Counted from the stretch's first letter, positions 24,278-36,244 are shown. The stretch is 64,000 bases of DNA from Heliocybe sulcata (GCA_004369045.1 ML213513.1:1032968-1096967), one strand, 5' to 3'. Program-made: numbers and translations. The notes: generated from the letters alone by a model not told the origin.

Positions 24278-24864
24278 GTTTGGGCGAGGAAGAAGGGTGA
24301 AGATGAAGATGGAGAGATGGAGGAAAGGATGATGGAGATGGAGATGGACAGAAGGATGAAGATGAAGCGTTGGAACGGATCAGAGCGAGCCGGTTAGGCG
24401 AGAACTTTATAGGCGATGGGTCGAAGGCGCCAAGAGTATCGGAGCGTTTACCTCATGATCACGCTCTGTCAACACGGTGCAGGTCATATTCGTGGAGGCG
24501 CACAAGTCCACGGGGTGAGTTGAATGGCGAACAGTTTCTGGTCAGAGGCAATAGAGTTACATACAAGCTTGCGTTAGACCATGGCGGTCGTTTTTGATGC
24601 CAGACACGTGGCAGCCATGACGACGTTGGGGTCACGCCCCACTTTCGCGGGTTCGTTCACAGATTTATATGTTTTATTCGAATGATGATGCACAACTCTA
24701 TCTCTACAGGAGGTAGCCGTATTGGAGCAGTTAAGTAGGGAAGTTTGAACGCAGAAGGATCAATATTGTCGGTCACTGGCAAGAGTCCATTGCTCGTAAT
24801 TGTCCTACACCGTACACCACCCTACGCGGACGCTTTCATTTTGACAACCGACTACTGCAAAGCG
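24278..24864. other. Intergenic stretch
   Basis: Spacer between the two secreted-protein paralogues. A TATA-like site for protein A lies inside it; the first 100 bases are rich in GA on the plus strand. Confidence 0.45.
24405..24412 (-). promoter_or_regulatory. TATA-like box upstream of secreted protein A
   Basis: CTATAAAG on the minus strand, about 130 bases before the start codon. The same octamer is found upstream of the paralogue, which supports it as a conserved promoter element. Confidence 0.4.
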
Positions 24865-25597
24865 CTAATAGTCGTAAATGAGGTGCAAAAGCACAGCGTA
24901 ACAAGAGTTATAATCGTAAAGCGAATTTTCGGAGCTGGCGTTGTAGATCAGGAGGTCGGCATTGCCACCATCCGTCTGGTGACATATGGAGAACTCGCTC
25001 AGATTGTTGTATAGAGCGAGTAGCGGGCGGCCTCCTTGCTCGGGATCAGTGTCCGCCTGCAGGGTGATCGTGAGCGGAGGTGTAGTTGTAGACGTGACGA
25101 ATACTCACTACTCCACAGTAAATCTGGGAGGCGTTGGTAGTGTCTGCGGTGAAGACAACTGGGCCCCCATCTTCGGTATCAACACCAACAGGGGATAAGG
25201 TGAGGTCTGTGGGGTAGTTCGCAACCAGTGTTCCGTGGTCGAGAGTGAAATTGGGCCAGATGCCCATGGTGTCGGGCTGACTGTGGTACGTCTATTCAAG
25301 GCACGATATTAGACGCAATAGCTCCTGAAGATCCGGTCAAGAAATACTGACAGCCACATTGTATATCGCTTCTCCCGACGAATTCTGACCTTGTGGGTTG
25401 AGGACCAAGGGAGCACCGGTCGTGTTTGCGTTCGGGAGAGTGGTGTTGACAGCAGTCAAGTAGAAGTTGTACGCAAGGTCATATGCGCCGCCTCCCAGGT
25501 CGTCACACCAGGATCCCTCAGACCGCTTTGGAAGTGAAGAAGGTAGCGACGAGGCGAGGCGAGCTGCGAACAGAAGGAAGAACGCGAATTGAAACAT
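24865..25597 (-). CDS. Small secreted protein B, 206 aa
   Basis: Exons on the minus strand are 25597-25352, 25291-25109 and 25056-24865, all phase 0. A signal peptide (MFQFAFFLLFAARLASS) leads into a possible dibasic processing site (PKRSEG), then WCDDLGGGAYDLAYNFYLTA. This lines up with protein A along its length: the shared blocks are WCD.LGG.AYD.AYNF, TM/IG.(W/F)PNFTL.HG.L.AN, and YD.(N/D)SCYAV.LH. N-glycosylation sites are frequent. Function is unknown. The two genes are a tandem duplication in the same orientation that has diverged well beyond simple copies. Confidence 0.78.
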
Positions 25598-28511
25598 CGT
25601 CGAGGTCGTCGTTAGCGGAGGAAATTATTCGCTGTCTTGGGTGACAAGTGAACTGCGCGTAACGGTCTTTATAGCCCTGCAGTTCAACATAATAGACTTG
25701 TCGAACACCGCCATAACGAACGGATGTCAATAGCCTGGCCTCGATCCAGCTCGGCGCTACCAAAGCCGTTAGACGTGCGTCACTGGAGTACCTTGCGCGA
25801 ATGCCATTCGATTAACATATCGCAGCGTGCAGCTCCCACTGTGCGATCACAATGGTATTGAAGAGACCATCGCGGGAGCGGAAGCTCCCAGCTGCAGACC
25901 AGGATGCGCGGCTCCAAACCGGCACTTGGGCGGGAGGACTGCCCGGAACAGCGCCACAACGCCACGCCGGCACCGCTCGCCGTGATTCGCTGTCGGCTTT
26001 TCCCGATGCTCTGTACGACGATTGGCGCAGACCTTGCTGTTTGAGTTCTTACTTTTAGGTTTCCGGGCGGTATTTGCCACCATAAACGTGCTTAGTGCGA
26101 CGATCTCTGACGCTGCTATGACTCGCCGAGCTCCTCAAGAATTGTCGTCTCGCCTGGATCTGAGCCAATTATCGCTCTCCTAATCGGTCGCCGTCCGCGT
26201 CGGGATGCTTTTCCTTCATCTCAAAAGGACTGCTTCACAGGCAGTATAATGGCTTTATCGATGCGAGCATGAGGGAGGTGGGACATAATCGCCGAGAAGG
26301 AAGAGTAGGAAGAACTAGGCCTCGGGCCTCAGCGGAACCTTCTAGTTCATTCATGCAGAGTCTTTGGATTGGAGTGAACGCCTGGTACCGAGGTACCTCC
26401 ACTGAGACGCGGCCACCGGAGGGCTTCACGTCATCCCGCGTTTATGTTCTTGGGGCTTCCATGCAGAGGTCTCGAGCAGCGATATGAACGCCTCGACATA
26501 CTCAAGGAAGACCATGGCCACTCAGTGTCAATCGGTCTGGATTGCTGCCTGAATATCGAATACGGGTTGGTAAAGTTCCACCGGCAATGATAGAAGCTCT
26601 TCCGACGGGGCCGACGGAGATACGCCGACAGGCAGACTATTAATGGTCTTGATGGCTGGCAACATTTGTAGATCGTGCGTCTGCACATCGCATCCCCTCT
26701 TCTCCTACATACATCGAAGGCGTATGCTCAATTCCAGGGTGCTAGAGTACCATGCGGTACGCATTCCACCGACACCTGTCTGTTCCATATCCACCCTAAC
26801 TGGCTACCTTTCGCCTAGTCGATATGTGCTACACCAGTATTCAGACGACCGGGGCCACGCCCAATTCTTTTTCTGAATGACTCTTGATTCAATCTGTCCA
26901 CTAATCAGCGCATTTCAAGTGGGCGAACTTATCCTCGCGCGGCTCGGGAAAAACACATTCTGCATCGTATCTTCCGTGTAGCGCTACCAGCTCAGCTCGC
27001 TTTTATACCCATAGGCATATGTGAGCGACACGACATCTTCCGATTTGTGCTCTGATCGACTGCAGCTCATTTTCCCTGACTATGTCGGCGTGTAACTGAC
27101 ACTGCAGAGATTACTTTCTGTGCAATCATCGCCGCGCAAGTACTGCTCGATTTCGGACGGTCCTCGGGGTGTAGCAGGAGCATCTTCAGGCGGCCGTATC
27201 AGTCTGGGAGAGTGCATCAGCCACGTAAGATGACGGTTCCTCGCTGAAGCAGCACGGACTTGTCATCTCGACAGCAGGTCGATTCTGATGGGGAAGAGGA
27301 ACGGAGCTTGGCATGCTCGACCCGGAAAATCCTCAGATTATCTACGCGTCTCCAGCATCCTTTCAGTTCCGCCGGTTGGTACAAATTTGAGTTAACATCC
27401 GCTCAAGCTCAAGAGCGGCGAACCCTTGCGAATGCATAGGATAACGCCCAAGGTACGATCGTGACTATTGGTTGGTCGGCCGAAAGTCTCATCCTGTTAC
27501 GTGTTGGTATGAACAGCCCGTTGTTCGTACGTAGAGCGTTGTGCAGATGTCAATAGAGGTGAACTGAATCCCTGATCTGCATCCAACTCCCGCTTACGCT
27601 CGTTCTTTAGGCTGATCTCATCTAGTCGCTTACAGAAAGCACCTTACGCCGAACAACGCATCTCAGCTCCTGTGACCTACCACTTCTCAGATCGTATCGG
27701 CGAAGTCCCTCTAAAAGATAGAACTCCATCTTGCGGGCCACCTTCGAATCGACCAGTTCGTATCTGCCATCGTATCAGTCATCCCTGCAAGCAGCTGTCG
27801 AGAGCCCCCGCGTCACTAAGCAGCGCATCATCTGAGCACTTGCACTTGGTCAGAGGTATGCGGAGGCCCCGATGCGCCATCGGTGTGGTAAGTGATGCCG
27901 TGCTTTGGTGCCACGACATGAACAACTTCATAAGCTGCCTTTCGCCAGCTAAGTACGTGTCTTGCAGGTCCTCGTCCTCGCTGATCTATGATCCAGGACT
28001 ATGAGGTTCACGGCGAAGAGTCTAGTCACCTGCCTGCCGAGTTGGTGTAACTGAGAGCCGTGTGTCCAGAGCGGACAGGTCTGGGACGTTGAAAGGCCAG
28101 GAAGCACGATGCAATGTATTCCGTAGGACATAGCAAATCTATTCTGGATCATGATACGAGAAAGAGAGATCCAAGCAACCTCGTACAAGCGTATTAGTGA
28201 ATAAGGAAGAGCAGTGTGAAATGTGAGCGATACAAGCACGATTATGAACGAAGAAACGAGAATGAGTGTGGAAGGCAGATGGTACAACATCGGTCTATAT
28301 ATATATATGTCCTACAGATAGCTCCCCGGGGCACTGTTGTCGACGTAATGAGGACAGGACACGTACAGAAGACAATGATGCTTACCATGCAAAGTTGAGG
28401 TCTTATTACAGCATATGAATCACGGTCGACGGATTGAAGCAGCGCGTGTAGCCTGTCACTCGCAAGGATAAGTATAACTACGATAGCCCATAAGCTAGAA
28501 GGGGCACACCT
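25598..28511. other. Long intergenic stretch with unassigned coding-like pieces
   Basis: Nearly 3 kb without an assignable gene. Weak coding-like pieces occur near 26430-26690 (-) and 27280-27360 (+), and a hydrophobic open frame at 27949-28290 (-). None was joined or identified. A short TA run lies near 28297-28306. Confidence 0.35.
25667..25675 (-). promoter_or_regulatory. TATA-like box upstream of secreted protein B
   Basis: GCTATAAAG on the minus strand, about 70 bases before the start codon. It shares CTATAAAG with the site upstream of secreted protein A. Confidence 0.45.
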
Positions 28512-29171
28512 TCAACACCTTGAATAATCATGCCGTCTGTTCCTCATATCCCTAGGCTCAAGGGGAACCCGCTCATACTCCTCCATAGTAAGGGGAAGCC
28601 TGTTCATAGACTTCCTCGAGTTTTTATAGAAATTGTCCACTTCTGACCATAGTATAGTGTAGTCCCACTCCTCCGGGAGACGGTAAGTGTCCATCTGGCA
28701 GAAATGGTCCAGGAGATGCATGGTAATAAGCCCAGTCTTCGTCTCCCCAAACGGTGTCCTCCCCTTCCCCATAATAAACCTCACGAGCATGATAGCTCCC
28801 ATGGCAATCTCTGCCTCCTTGAACATCTTCCAAATATCGCATTCCATGGAGTAGCGCTCGTCATAGAAGTAGAGAATGGTTCTTGCCATCCTTCTCTCAT
28901 CGTGCTCTGGTAGATTACCGGGCGCGGGATCGCGGTCCAAGCCAAGGTAATCACTAACGGCATCGTATAAGTTGGAAGAGATGCAGCCGGGTGAACACGA
29001 TCCGTCCAACTTGATGTCGTTCATCTTTTGTGCGAGTATTGAGGCGGGGTCGATCATGGTGAGCGCGAGGTTGCTCAGCTCTTCTGCTAACGAGAACTGG
29101 TCCGCCGGGTTTACGGCAAGGTCGAGGGAGCGGAGCTTTGCTGCCAATGAGGCCAGATCGGTGTTGCTCAT
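28512..29171 (-). CDS. Short protein resembling the C-terminal cyclin fold only, 219 aa
   Basis: Single exon. The N-terminal 60 residues are predicted helical (LASLAAKLRSLDLAVNPADQ). At about residues 93-140 it reads MARTILYFYDERYSMECDIW, then EAEIAMGAIMLVRFIMGKGR, matching the 22267-22854 protein (PPDIIALGALMMSRHLCGAGR) in position and spacing. Both continue with an acidic linker, LPEEWDYTILWSEVDNFYKN, and a basic end. The frame is open upstream of 29171, but the ATG before SNTDLAS sits best and gives a normal-looking N-terminus. It is inverted relative to its relative at 22 kb. Function is unknown. Confidence 0.6.
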   Translation of the reverse strand: MSNTDLASLAAKLRSLDLAVNPADQFSLAEELSNLALTMIDPASILAQKMNDIKLDGSCSPGCISSNLYDAVSDYLGLDRDPAPGNLPEHDERRMARTILYFYDERYSMECDIWKMFKEAEIAMGAIMLVRFIMGKGRTPFGETKTGLITMHLLDHFCQMDTYRLPEEWDYTILWSEVDNFYKNSRKSMNRLPLTMEEYERVPLEPRDMRNRRHDYSRC

Positions 29172-29888
29172 GATGAAAGGAGTTGGTTTTGAATGAGCTG
29201 AGGAGACTGGATGTGGCCAAGTGGTGGAAGCAGTGAGAGTGGCAATTGACAGCGGGGACAGCGCGGCGAATCGCACGCGCGACTCGTCACATGACCGTGC
29301 TGAGGTTCTCATCAAGCCACAGAATGACGGTATATCCTGCGATGACCTGAGCCATCGATTATCCCACTACAGTGATGTACATGTAGTCCTGCAGGGTGCA
29401 GTGTGCACTACACGCCATCTTTGCCTTGAGATGCTCACGGCGCGATGCCATCCTAACAGATGGCTCATAAATCGGTATGCGTCCCAATAACACGGGCTCC
29501 AGCCTTGATTATTATTTGATAAGTGATACAGTCCTCATACTGTAAGTCAACAGACTCGCTATACCTATGTCGCTGCATGCAGCCAACGCTTATACGGTCG
29601 CACTTGCTTCGCTCGCCCAAGGATGGTCACTTTGCAGCATCAAGCATGCCGCACTTAAGGAATATACATTGAATTCCTCGAGAAACACATGCTGGATCTA
29701 CTGCCGTAGTCTACCAAGCATCGTCAAACCTACCTGACATGAATACATTCGCAAGCGGACAGTACTACTTTACAATCATCAGTACTCTACGATATTCCGG
29801 TCCAATTACCATACTGCATCGACATCTATGAACTGATAATGTACCAGAGATACGGCAGAGCAATGAGGAATGTGTGAAGTGGAGGGAA
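29172..29888. other. Intergenic stretch
   Basis: Spacer between two minus-strand cyclin-like cluster genes. Nothing beyond promoter and 3' sequences was seen. Confidence 0.45.
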
Positions 29889-31231
29889 TTATGTCATGAT
29901 GCGGGCACGTCCAGCACGCAGCTCGAATTCCGTACAACTTTTAGCCCGCGAGAGCCTAATAGACGGCATGCGAGACTGGCAAGACGCACATCCGGTAGAG
30001 GGTGCGCAGCCAGAGCCCGAGGTGCAAGACGGCCTCGCGCTCCCTCCCACACGGGAGCTCCAGCTCGATGGAATCGCAGGAAGTGACTTCACCCTCATCC
30101 GCCGATGAGATGAATCGTCCTCCAACAGTTCGGAAGACACAGGATTAACTTCGGGCGCAGGATGTCCTCCGTCAGGTTCCACTCCAGTGGACGAATCGTC
30201 CGTGGTTGGGTCGATGTTAAGAACCTCGAGGCGATGCAGAGGTCCACCGTCTTCATAGGCCTCCCGAACAGTAAATGCAGCATTGTACCTGTTCGGCTGC
30301 GACCACTTGACGACGATGAACTTGACTGAGTCTTCCGACAGGCCGCGGAGCATGTCGTCAAAGGCGTAGAGGCATTGACAAACCTCTACAGGCTCCTCGG
30401 ATAAGTCCACCTCTCGACCGCATATCATTCGCGCCAGGATGAGCGCAGCTTTCGCTTTGCAAGACGGTAAGACGGAGATGAAGTTACGGACGGCCAGCGA
30501 AAGTTCCAGTATATATGAGGCCGGCTGCAAGATCTCCACGTCCTCATTCTTGTCAAACCAGAAGGATCTGAGCTGACTAAACGCATCAGGACGCTGGCAG
30601 CGCCAGTCCAGCGTCTGCAGGATCTGTTGCTCCTGATATTGGAAATGTTTCGAAGACCAGCTATTGGAGCAAGCATGCATCAAGTCTTTGATCGAAATCT
30701 CTTTCCAGAGGACTTCAGCGCTCTTGTTCGCAATCCAGAGCGCGGTAAATGCGACGGCGCGATAATGACGGAGTGCGACTCTTTTCCTTGCCATATAGCG
30801 GTTGAGGAGATCGACCGCTAGGAACAGCGTCTCGGAGCGGAGTTTCCACTCATGGTGCCATGCGACGAGGTTGTCGATCAAGGCAGGTCTATCAGACCAT
30901 TGGACTTCGTCCTGGTTTTGGTCGATTTCGTCGGCAACAGGCGTCAACGAGGGGTCAGCCTGAATGACAGACACGGTGAGTCGCGTCAAGAAAGAGTAGA
31001 CGTAGAGCATACCTCTAACTCTGACCGCCATTCTGCAATCTCTGCTCCGTACTCCATTTGTACCTTCACCCATTCGCCCAATAGCTCTTCTGGTTCCTCC
31101 TCCTCTTTCCCCTTCTCCTCCTCCAAGTCCTTTCTCTTGTCATCTTTCAGACGCTTCAGGATCTGCCTTACAACATACTCCTCCTCCTCCTCGTCCTCCC
31201 GTTTTCGCCTCAGGCAAGGATGAGTAGACAT
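29889..31231 (-). CDS. Divergent cyclin-like protein 3, 429 aa
   Basis: Exons on the minus strand are 31231-31013 and 30959-29889, joined in phase 0 after codon 73 as in the paralogues. The N-terminus is highly charged (KREDEEEEEYVVRQ, then EEEKGKEEEEPEELLGEW) and probably a coiled coil. The first cyclin fold reads LIDNLVAWHHEWKLRSETLF, LAVDLLNRYMARK, then AVAFTALWIANKSAE. The helix before the second fold reads EQQILQTLDWRCQRPDAF, and the second fold KAKAALILARMICG. The lysine of the KFEE position is kept (ANKSAE), with one acidic residue after it. The last 100 residues are rich in Ser, Pro and Arg. CDK partner unknown. Confidence 0.78.
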
Positions 31232-34200
31232 ATTGACGAGTACAGGGATGTTTAGAGGACGTGTGGGGGCAGCCACGAAGAAGGTAGCGAAATTCTGGAC
31301 GTCACAAGTGTGACGCTGCTCCTGCATCTCCCGCATGAGTATACTCCCACGATGCTCCCAACTCTCGGGGACGTATAACACTGTCCTCGACCATCTTATG
31401 CTGCGCTAGAGTATCTTTTCTTAAGGGCCACTTTCATGTCCTGTAGAGCCTTCAGCACAGTCTGCCACATTATTGTTCAAAACGCGGCGTACCTGGCCAC
31501 GCTCCTTCAACCTAGCAAGCGGCCGAATTGCAAGAGCATTTAGTCTGCCTAAACACGCAAGACTATCAGTCGGTGCGCAGATGAATAGCTCATGACAGTA
31601 TGACTTTAGACTCACTGAGCCAGTAGAACCCGTCTCGAGTCGATAAACGATATGAGCCACTCCGAGTGTCGTCTGCGGGAGGAGAGAAAGACGGGTATGT
31701 CAAAGAACGTCTCTTGTCTCATATGGTACGATGCCCTTTGCAGGTTGCTGGTGCCACTTCACGACGCCACTCCCATGTGCCACTTGTGTCTTGCACCGTG
31801 CCACTGATGGTACCGGAAATACTGCACAGCGTTAAGCGCGATGCCTCCTCAAGCTCGCCACTCACAGCTCCTACCGGTCTGAAAGAACTTCCTGCATGAT
31901 CATCGCCCGTCTACGACTGAACACCCATGTTTATAACCTCGCTCCGTCACGCACCTCTGGATCGTCTCCAGGAGCGCGTCTTGTGAGCTCGGCCGCTCGA
32001 GGCAAGAATCATACGCGCTCACATTGTTGCATGCAGCAGCTCCTCTGCCTGAAGACAACTCTCGTCAACGCGCGGCCGATCACTGGCATCCTCAAGCGTT
32101 CGGGAGCGGAGAGCGATGTATAGCCGCGACGTCAAGCTTGGGTCGCGAGGAGTTGATGCCGCTGTGGCACTCTGTCCTGAAGCCCTGCGTCGTTTACATG
32201 GGAAAAACGAGGATTTCTCCGATTGTTGTTATGTCCAGACAAGACAGTCGTCGAAGGATCGGAGGTGAGTAACGCGCAATTTCCGCTGTGATACAATGAC
32301 TGTAAATTGACGTCTATTGCTGAGCTAGGCGAGAAAGTGGAAGCTAAGCCAACGTACGGCGGAGCCACCTGTCTGACTCCTCATTCTTATGCGATGCCAT
32401 GGCGTTCTTCTTGGCAGGTAACGCAAGGTCGTTGACATAAGATTATAGTCCTTATGGCGTCCTCTGTTTGAACAGGACGCGGCCAAGTCGAGGACGATAC
32501 CGTCAGGGTAGTACGTGGCGTATGTAGTAGCCAGTGGAACATCGGTGACGCTAACGTTGTTTTCTAGGAATGGCATTCTCGCATCTGATGATGGGGACCG
32601 TGCTCAAATCGTGAGGAGAAAACCCGCAGGCTCCAAGCTCAGTTTGTCGGCGCTCGAACGCCTAGAGTATCAGAGCAGGATATAAGACACGAAGCAGACA
32701 AAGCCCGAATACGATTAACGGAGTGACAGCCTCCTGCTTCGTAGTAGAACCAGCGGGAAGTACTCCGATATTCGTCCTCGTGCTCTGAGGCAATCGCGAC
32801 AGGAAGGTAAGCGAGATAAATCAGAGCTCAGCATGTCTCTCACGCACTTTATAAAATGTGCACGGCACTTCGTCCGCACAGCTACCCTGTCACCACAAAC
32901 AGGCTGCTCTGGGCTGATCCAAATGACGAGAGCAACAGGAGTACATCGTACGAACCGCTGGCCCTCTGCCGTAGTCGGGGCCCGTCGACGGAGAACAATC
33001 CATTCACGCACAGCACCTCGATAACAACGTCCAGGACCGCAGAGGGCCAATAGAAGAGCGCCACAACGGTGAGCAAAGCTACGATAGATACTGTGACTCA
33101 ACTGAGACCATTCTTAGACCAATACGTTCCGTATCTCTCTCCCTCAGCATGGTACCGTGGCTCACGTTGTGCAGCAAAGTACCGATCCTCCAACAGAAGT
33201 CTTCAACGTTGCACAAGTGTTGCAGTTCAGCGAATGTGTTCGTCCGCTGCTCCCAGTCAGGCTTCTCCAGCAACCCAAGGCCAAGTCCAAGCTCACGAGC
33301 GCGCATGCCTATCAAGTCTACAGCAGTGGGAGCAGCAGGGACTTGAAAAGATGTCTCAGTCGTCCATGGCCAGCGGAAGAGCGTCGTGACGACAGCGTCG
33401 GGTAAAACCGGCGGAGTCCGAAGGTCCCGGGCGGGCGGCGCTTGCAAGTTGAGACTGTTGGATTCCCAGTGAGTCGCATGACAGACATTAGAGCGTAACA
33501 ATATTGCTCATGCTTTATGAAAGGATACAGTAGACGCACTCTGCCCAGGAAGAGGAAGTGTGCGTGCTGGTGGTTGGGTGTCTCTCGAACCTCTCCACTT
33601 GTCGCCGCGCCGCGCCAGCGATCAGGTCAGTATTCAGCGCAGGCTTTTCACGCTCCTGTCCTTTACTTATTTGAAGAACAGGCTAGGCCATAAGTAATCA
33701 TCAACAAGTAAATTTACGGCCAAGGAGACCGTAACGAGTGCAGGGAGTCCCGACATGCGTGTACCATTGGTTGAGATTCTTACTATGGTGACCCTGTCAC
33801 GATCGCTGTCCAATGAGAATGAGCAGAGACTATTGTGAACCTTGAAGGTAATTGCCAGCTCTGTGATTTACGGTTGTCGCTTGCACCCTCTGTCTTCCAC
33901 GACAGGGATGCTGAACAACATGCACGAAATGGATCACTCATCCGCGTTCAACGGTACGTACACTAGTGCTTGCTTGTGACATTCCAGTGATAATGGGAGC
34001 CAGTATAGACAGGCGAGCTCGGGTATACTCTTATCGTCGCAACAGGGTAACGGAGTAGATCTGAGGGCTGAACGCTCTTGGCATACCGGACTTGCTTTCG
34101 TAGGGACACACAGGCATTAGTGAGCGCCGTTGGGCTGCTTGACCTGCATGGTTCCGTCGAAAGACTCGCAAACTGTTTGTTGGGAAGGAATAGCTTCAAT

Positions 34201-34630
34201 ACCTTTCGTCTCCCGTTGTCTTATTTGCTCTGTTATAATCTTCTTTGCGCGTGGAGTCTATCTAGATGCTTATCCTTCCACGGCTCGTATTGTATAGAGG
34301 GCTCTGACGATGCTCTTTTACTAGTTACATCTCATATCATGCTCTCCGCATCCCGCCAGGTCGAGTGATGTCCGTAGCAACTGGAATATCTATCACAAAG
34401 ACTACTGACTGGTCCTATGCCATTCGTCTCTGTTAATGTGTAGCACAAGCGCATAGACCTCGAATGTTCTGAAGCGTGTGAATACGGCGAGGCATGGACC
34501 TCCGGTTCTCTCCTACTTTTTCCTTTCAACCCGCCACATCACCTTGCTTTCCGCCTTGAGGAATAGACATCTCTTCTACATCCACGCCTCGTTCTCAGTC
34601 CAGTCACACAGCTCTGTTTTTCAGGTGAAA
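31232..34630. other. Long intergenic stretch with unassigned open frames
   Basis: Over 3 kb without an assignable gene. A 140-codon minus-strand open frame at 33079-33501 is listed separately; its neighbourhood reads hydrophobic in places (about 32885-33076, minus). No repeat family was recognised. Confidence 0.35.
33079..33501 (-). CDS. Unrecognised open frame, possible exon
   Basis: A 140-codon open frame with a composition more protein-like than its surroundings (for example DWEQRTNTFAELQHLCNVED). No family is recognised and no consistent flanking exons were found. It may be a remnant or chance. Confidence 0.25.
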   Translation of the reverse strand: MLRSNVCHATHWESNSLNLQAPPARDLRTPPVLPDAVVTTLFRWPWTTETSFQVPAAPTAVDLIGMRARELGLGLGLLEKPDWEQRTNTFAELQHLCNVEDFCWRIGTLLHNVSHGTMLRERDTERIGLRMVSVESQYLS

Positions 34631-35994
34631 ATGCCATCAAAGAGGAGCCACCCCGATCCTGAATCGAACGCGGAGAGTCAACGCAATGTGCGGCAGCGAG
34701 ATATGAAAAAAGAAGAGCCACCAGTCTGCAGTTGCTACTCTGCCAGCTGTCACTCGTGGGTTTCTATGAATGACGATGAAAGGGAGGAGTACGAGGCGGA
34801 GAACAGAGAGTATCTACTAGATTTAGAAGTAAGTGACGGGATTTTTTCCATCAGATAACCGACTGATCCTATCCTCCAGGCCAGCAGCGCGCCAGAATAT
34901 TCAACTATGATGTCACTCACGAGAGCCGGCAAAATTGACTGGAAGCGTCGCAACGAGATGGTGGACGTTATTCTCTTGCTTGCTTCTAGGAAGCGGATGG
35001 GCCACGTCCCCCTACATCTGGCCATTAACTATCTAGATTGCATTCTCGCAAAAGTCGAGGTGAAGGGACACTTTTTCCTGCTCACAGCTCTAGCCTGTCT
35101 GTCGCTCGCGGCAAAGGTGCACCGAGACGACTGGCCTCTTCCCCAAACAAAAGAACAACTCAAAGACCCGAGGTTTCATCCCATTTTCACCACATTGGTG
35201 GACTTCAATAACCTTAACATGAAGAGATACGGGTCTATACCGTGCGATGAGAGGCTCCTGATGGTTATGGAGATAAAGGTCATGGGGAAGCTCGAATGGA
35301 AGACGAAGCACACGACGTCTGCGGAAACGCAGGCTGTCATCTTGGACCCCCGCCCGCAAATGCGTCTAGTCAGGAAGCAATACGCGGACTTTTTTGGCGT
35401 CTGCGCTCTCTTTTCTCTGAAACTCCTTACGCGCTACAATGCACGGGATAGAGCCAACGGAGCGGTTCTCCTCGCCAGCGAAGTAATGAGGATTCCTCTA
35501 GAGCTGTGCGACGGCTCTAAGGACGGCGCGCGTCGGTATGCCGATGCCTTGCTTGTGGAGCTGTCCAAAGGCCTCCATCAGCGGTCCGAGGTGTTGAATG
35601 TGACACATGAAGATGCGTTTATTATGCTCATTGATCATGGAATATGTACGTGAACATTTTCTCCTTGTGGTGTGTGCTGGGCGCTGACATTCGCCGTCTC
35701 GTACCAGTGAATCTTTATATTAAAAGTCAAATCCCGAAGACTCCTTTAAAGGAAGTCACACCGAAGCGGAAGATCCAGCCAGAACCCAAGCGCGTTCAGT
35801 CTTTTGGTCTTCTTGACGACTTTATTCGGAGGGAGGTGGCCGAGTATTGGGCCCGGCCTGTCACTATGCCAATGCCCAAGCCTACTCCGGAGGTGATAGA
35901 CTACCGCCCTCGATGGGATCTCCCCAAACCAAGACCGTGGCCTGGGATGGGTAGGGTCGACCTTACTCACAGAGAATGGATCCCTTTACGTTGA
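34631..35994 (+). CDS. Divergent cyclin-like protein 4, 416 aa
   Basis: Exons are 34631-34828, 34880-35645 and 35708-35994. Intron 1 (after codon 66, phase 0) and intron 2 (phase 1, near the end of the second fold) match cyclin-like protein 1. The N-terminus MPSKRS also matches MPPKRS of that protein. The first fold reads WKRRNEMVDVILLLASRKRM, LHLAINYLDCILAK and LTALACLSLAAKV. The second fold ends GAVLLASEVMRIPLELCDG, parallel to GVLLLASRILQLPLQLCEG in protein 1. A lysine-rich tail follows (PLKEVTPKRKIQPEPKRVQ). The KFEE position reads AAKVHRDD: lysine kept, acids displaced. CDK activation is uncertain. Confidence 0.77.
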
Positions 35995-36208
35995 GGGAAG
36001 GGTCAACGTCCACCTCGTCACTATGCTCGATCCCGCCAGAGCCTCTCTTGTGCGGAGCGACATACAACAACGTATAGCAGCGGTCTTCATTCACGTTTAC
36101 ACCATCTCTTCCCCTCCTCATCTCCGTTCACCCGAGCCCGTTCTTCCCGAGACTACTCTAACCGACCAGCCGCTCAGCATTTCCGTGGGACGATCGCATC
36201 CCATTCCT

Positions 36209-36244
36209 CCCTCCGATGCATCCCTGCCCTCCGATGCATCCCTG
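36209..36244. repeat. Two tandem copies of an 18-bp unit
   Basis: CCTCCGATGCATCCCTG occurs twice in direct tandem, apparently without mismatch. It is short and probably replication slippage. Confidence 0.7.
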
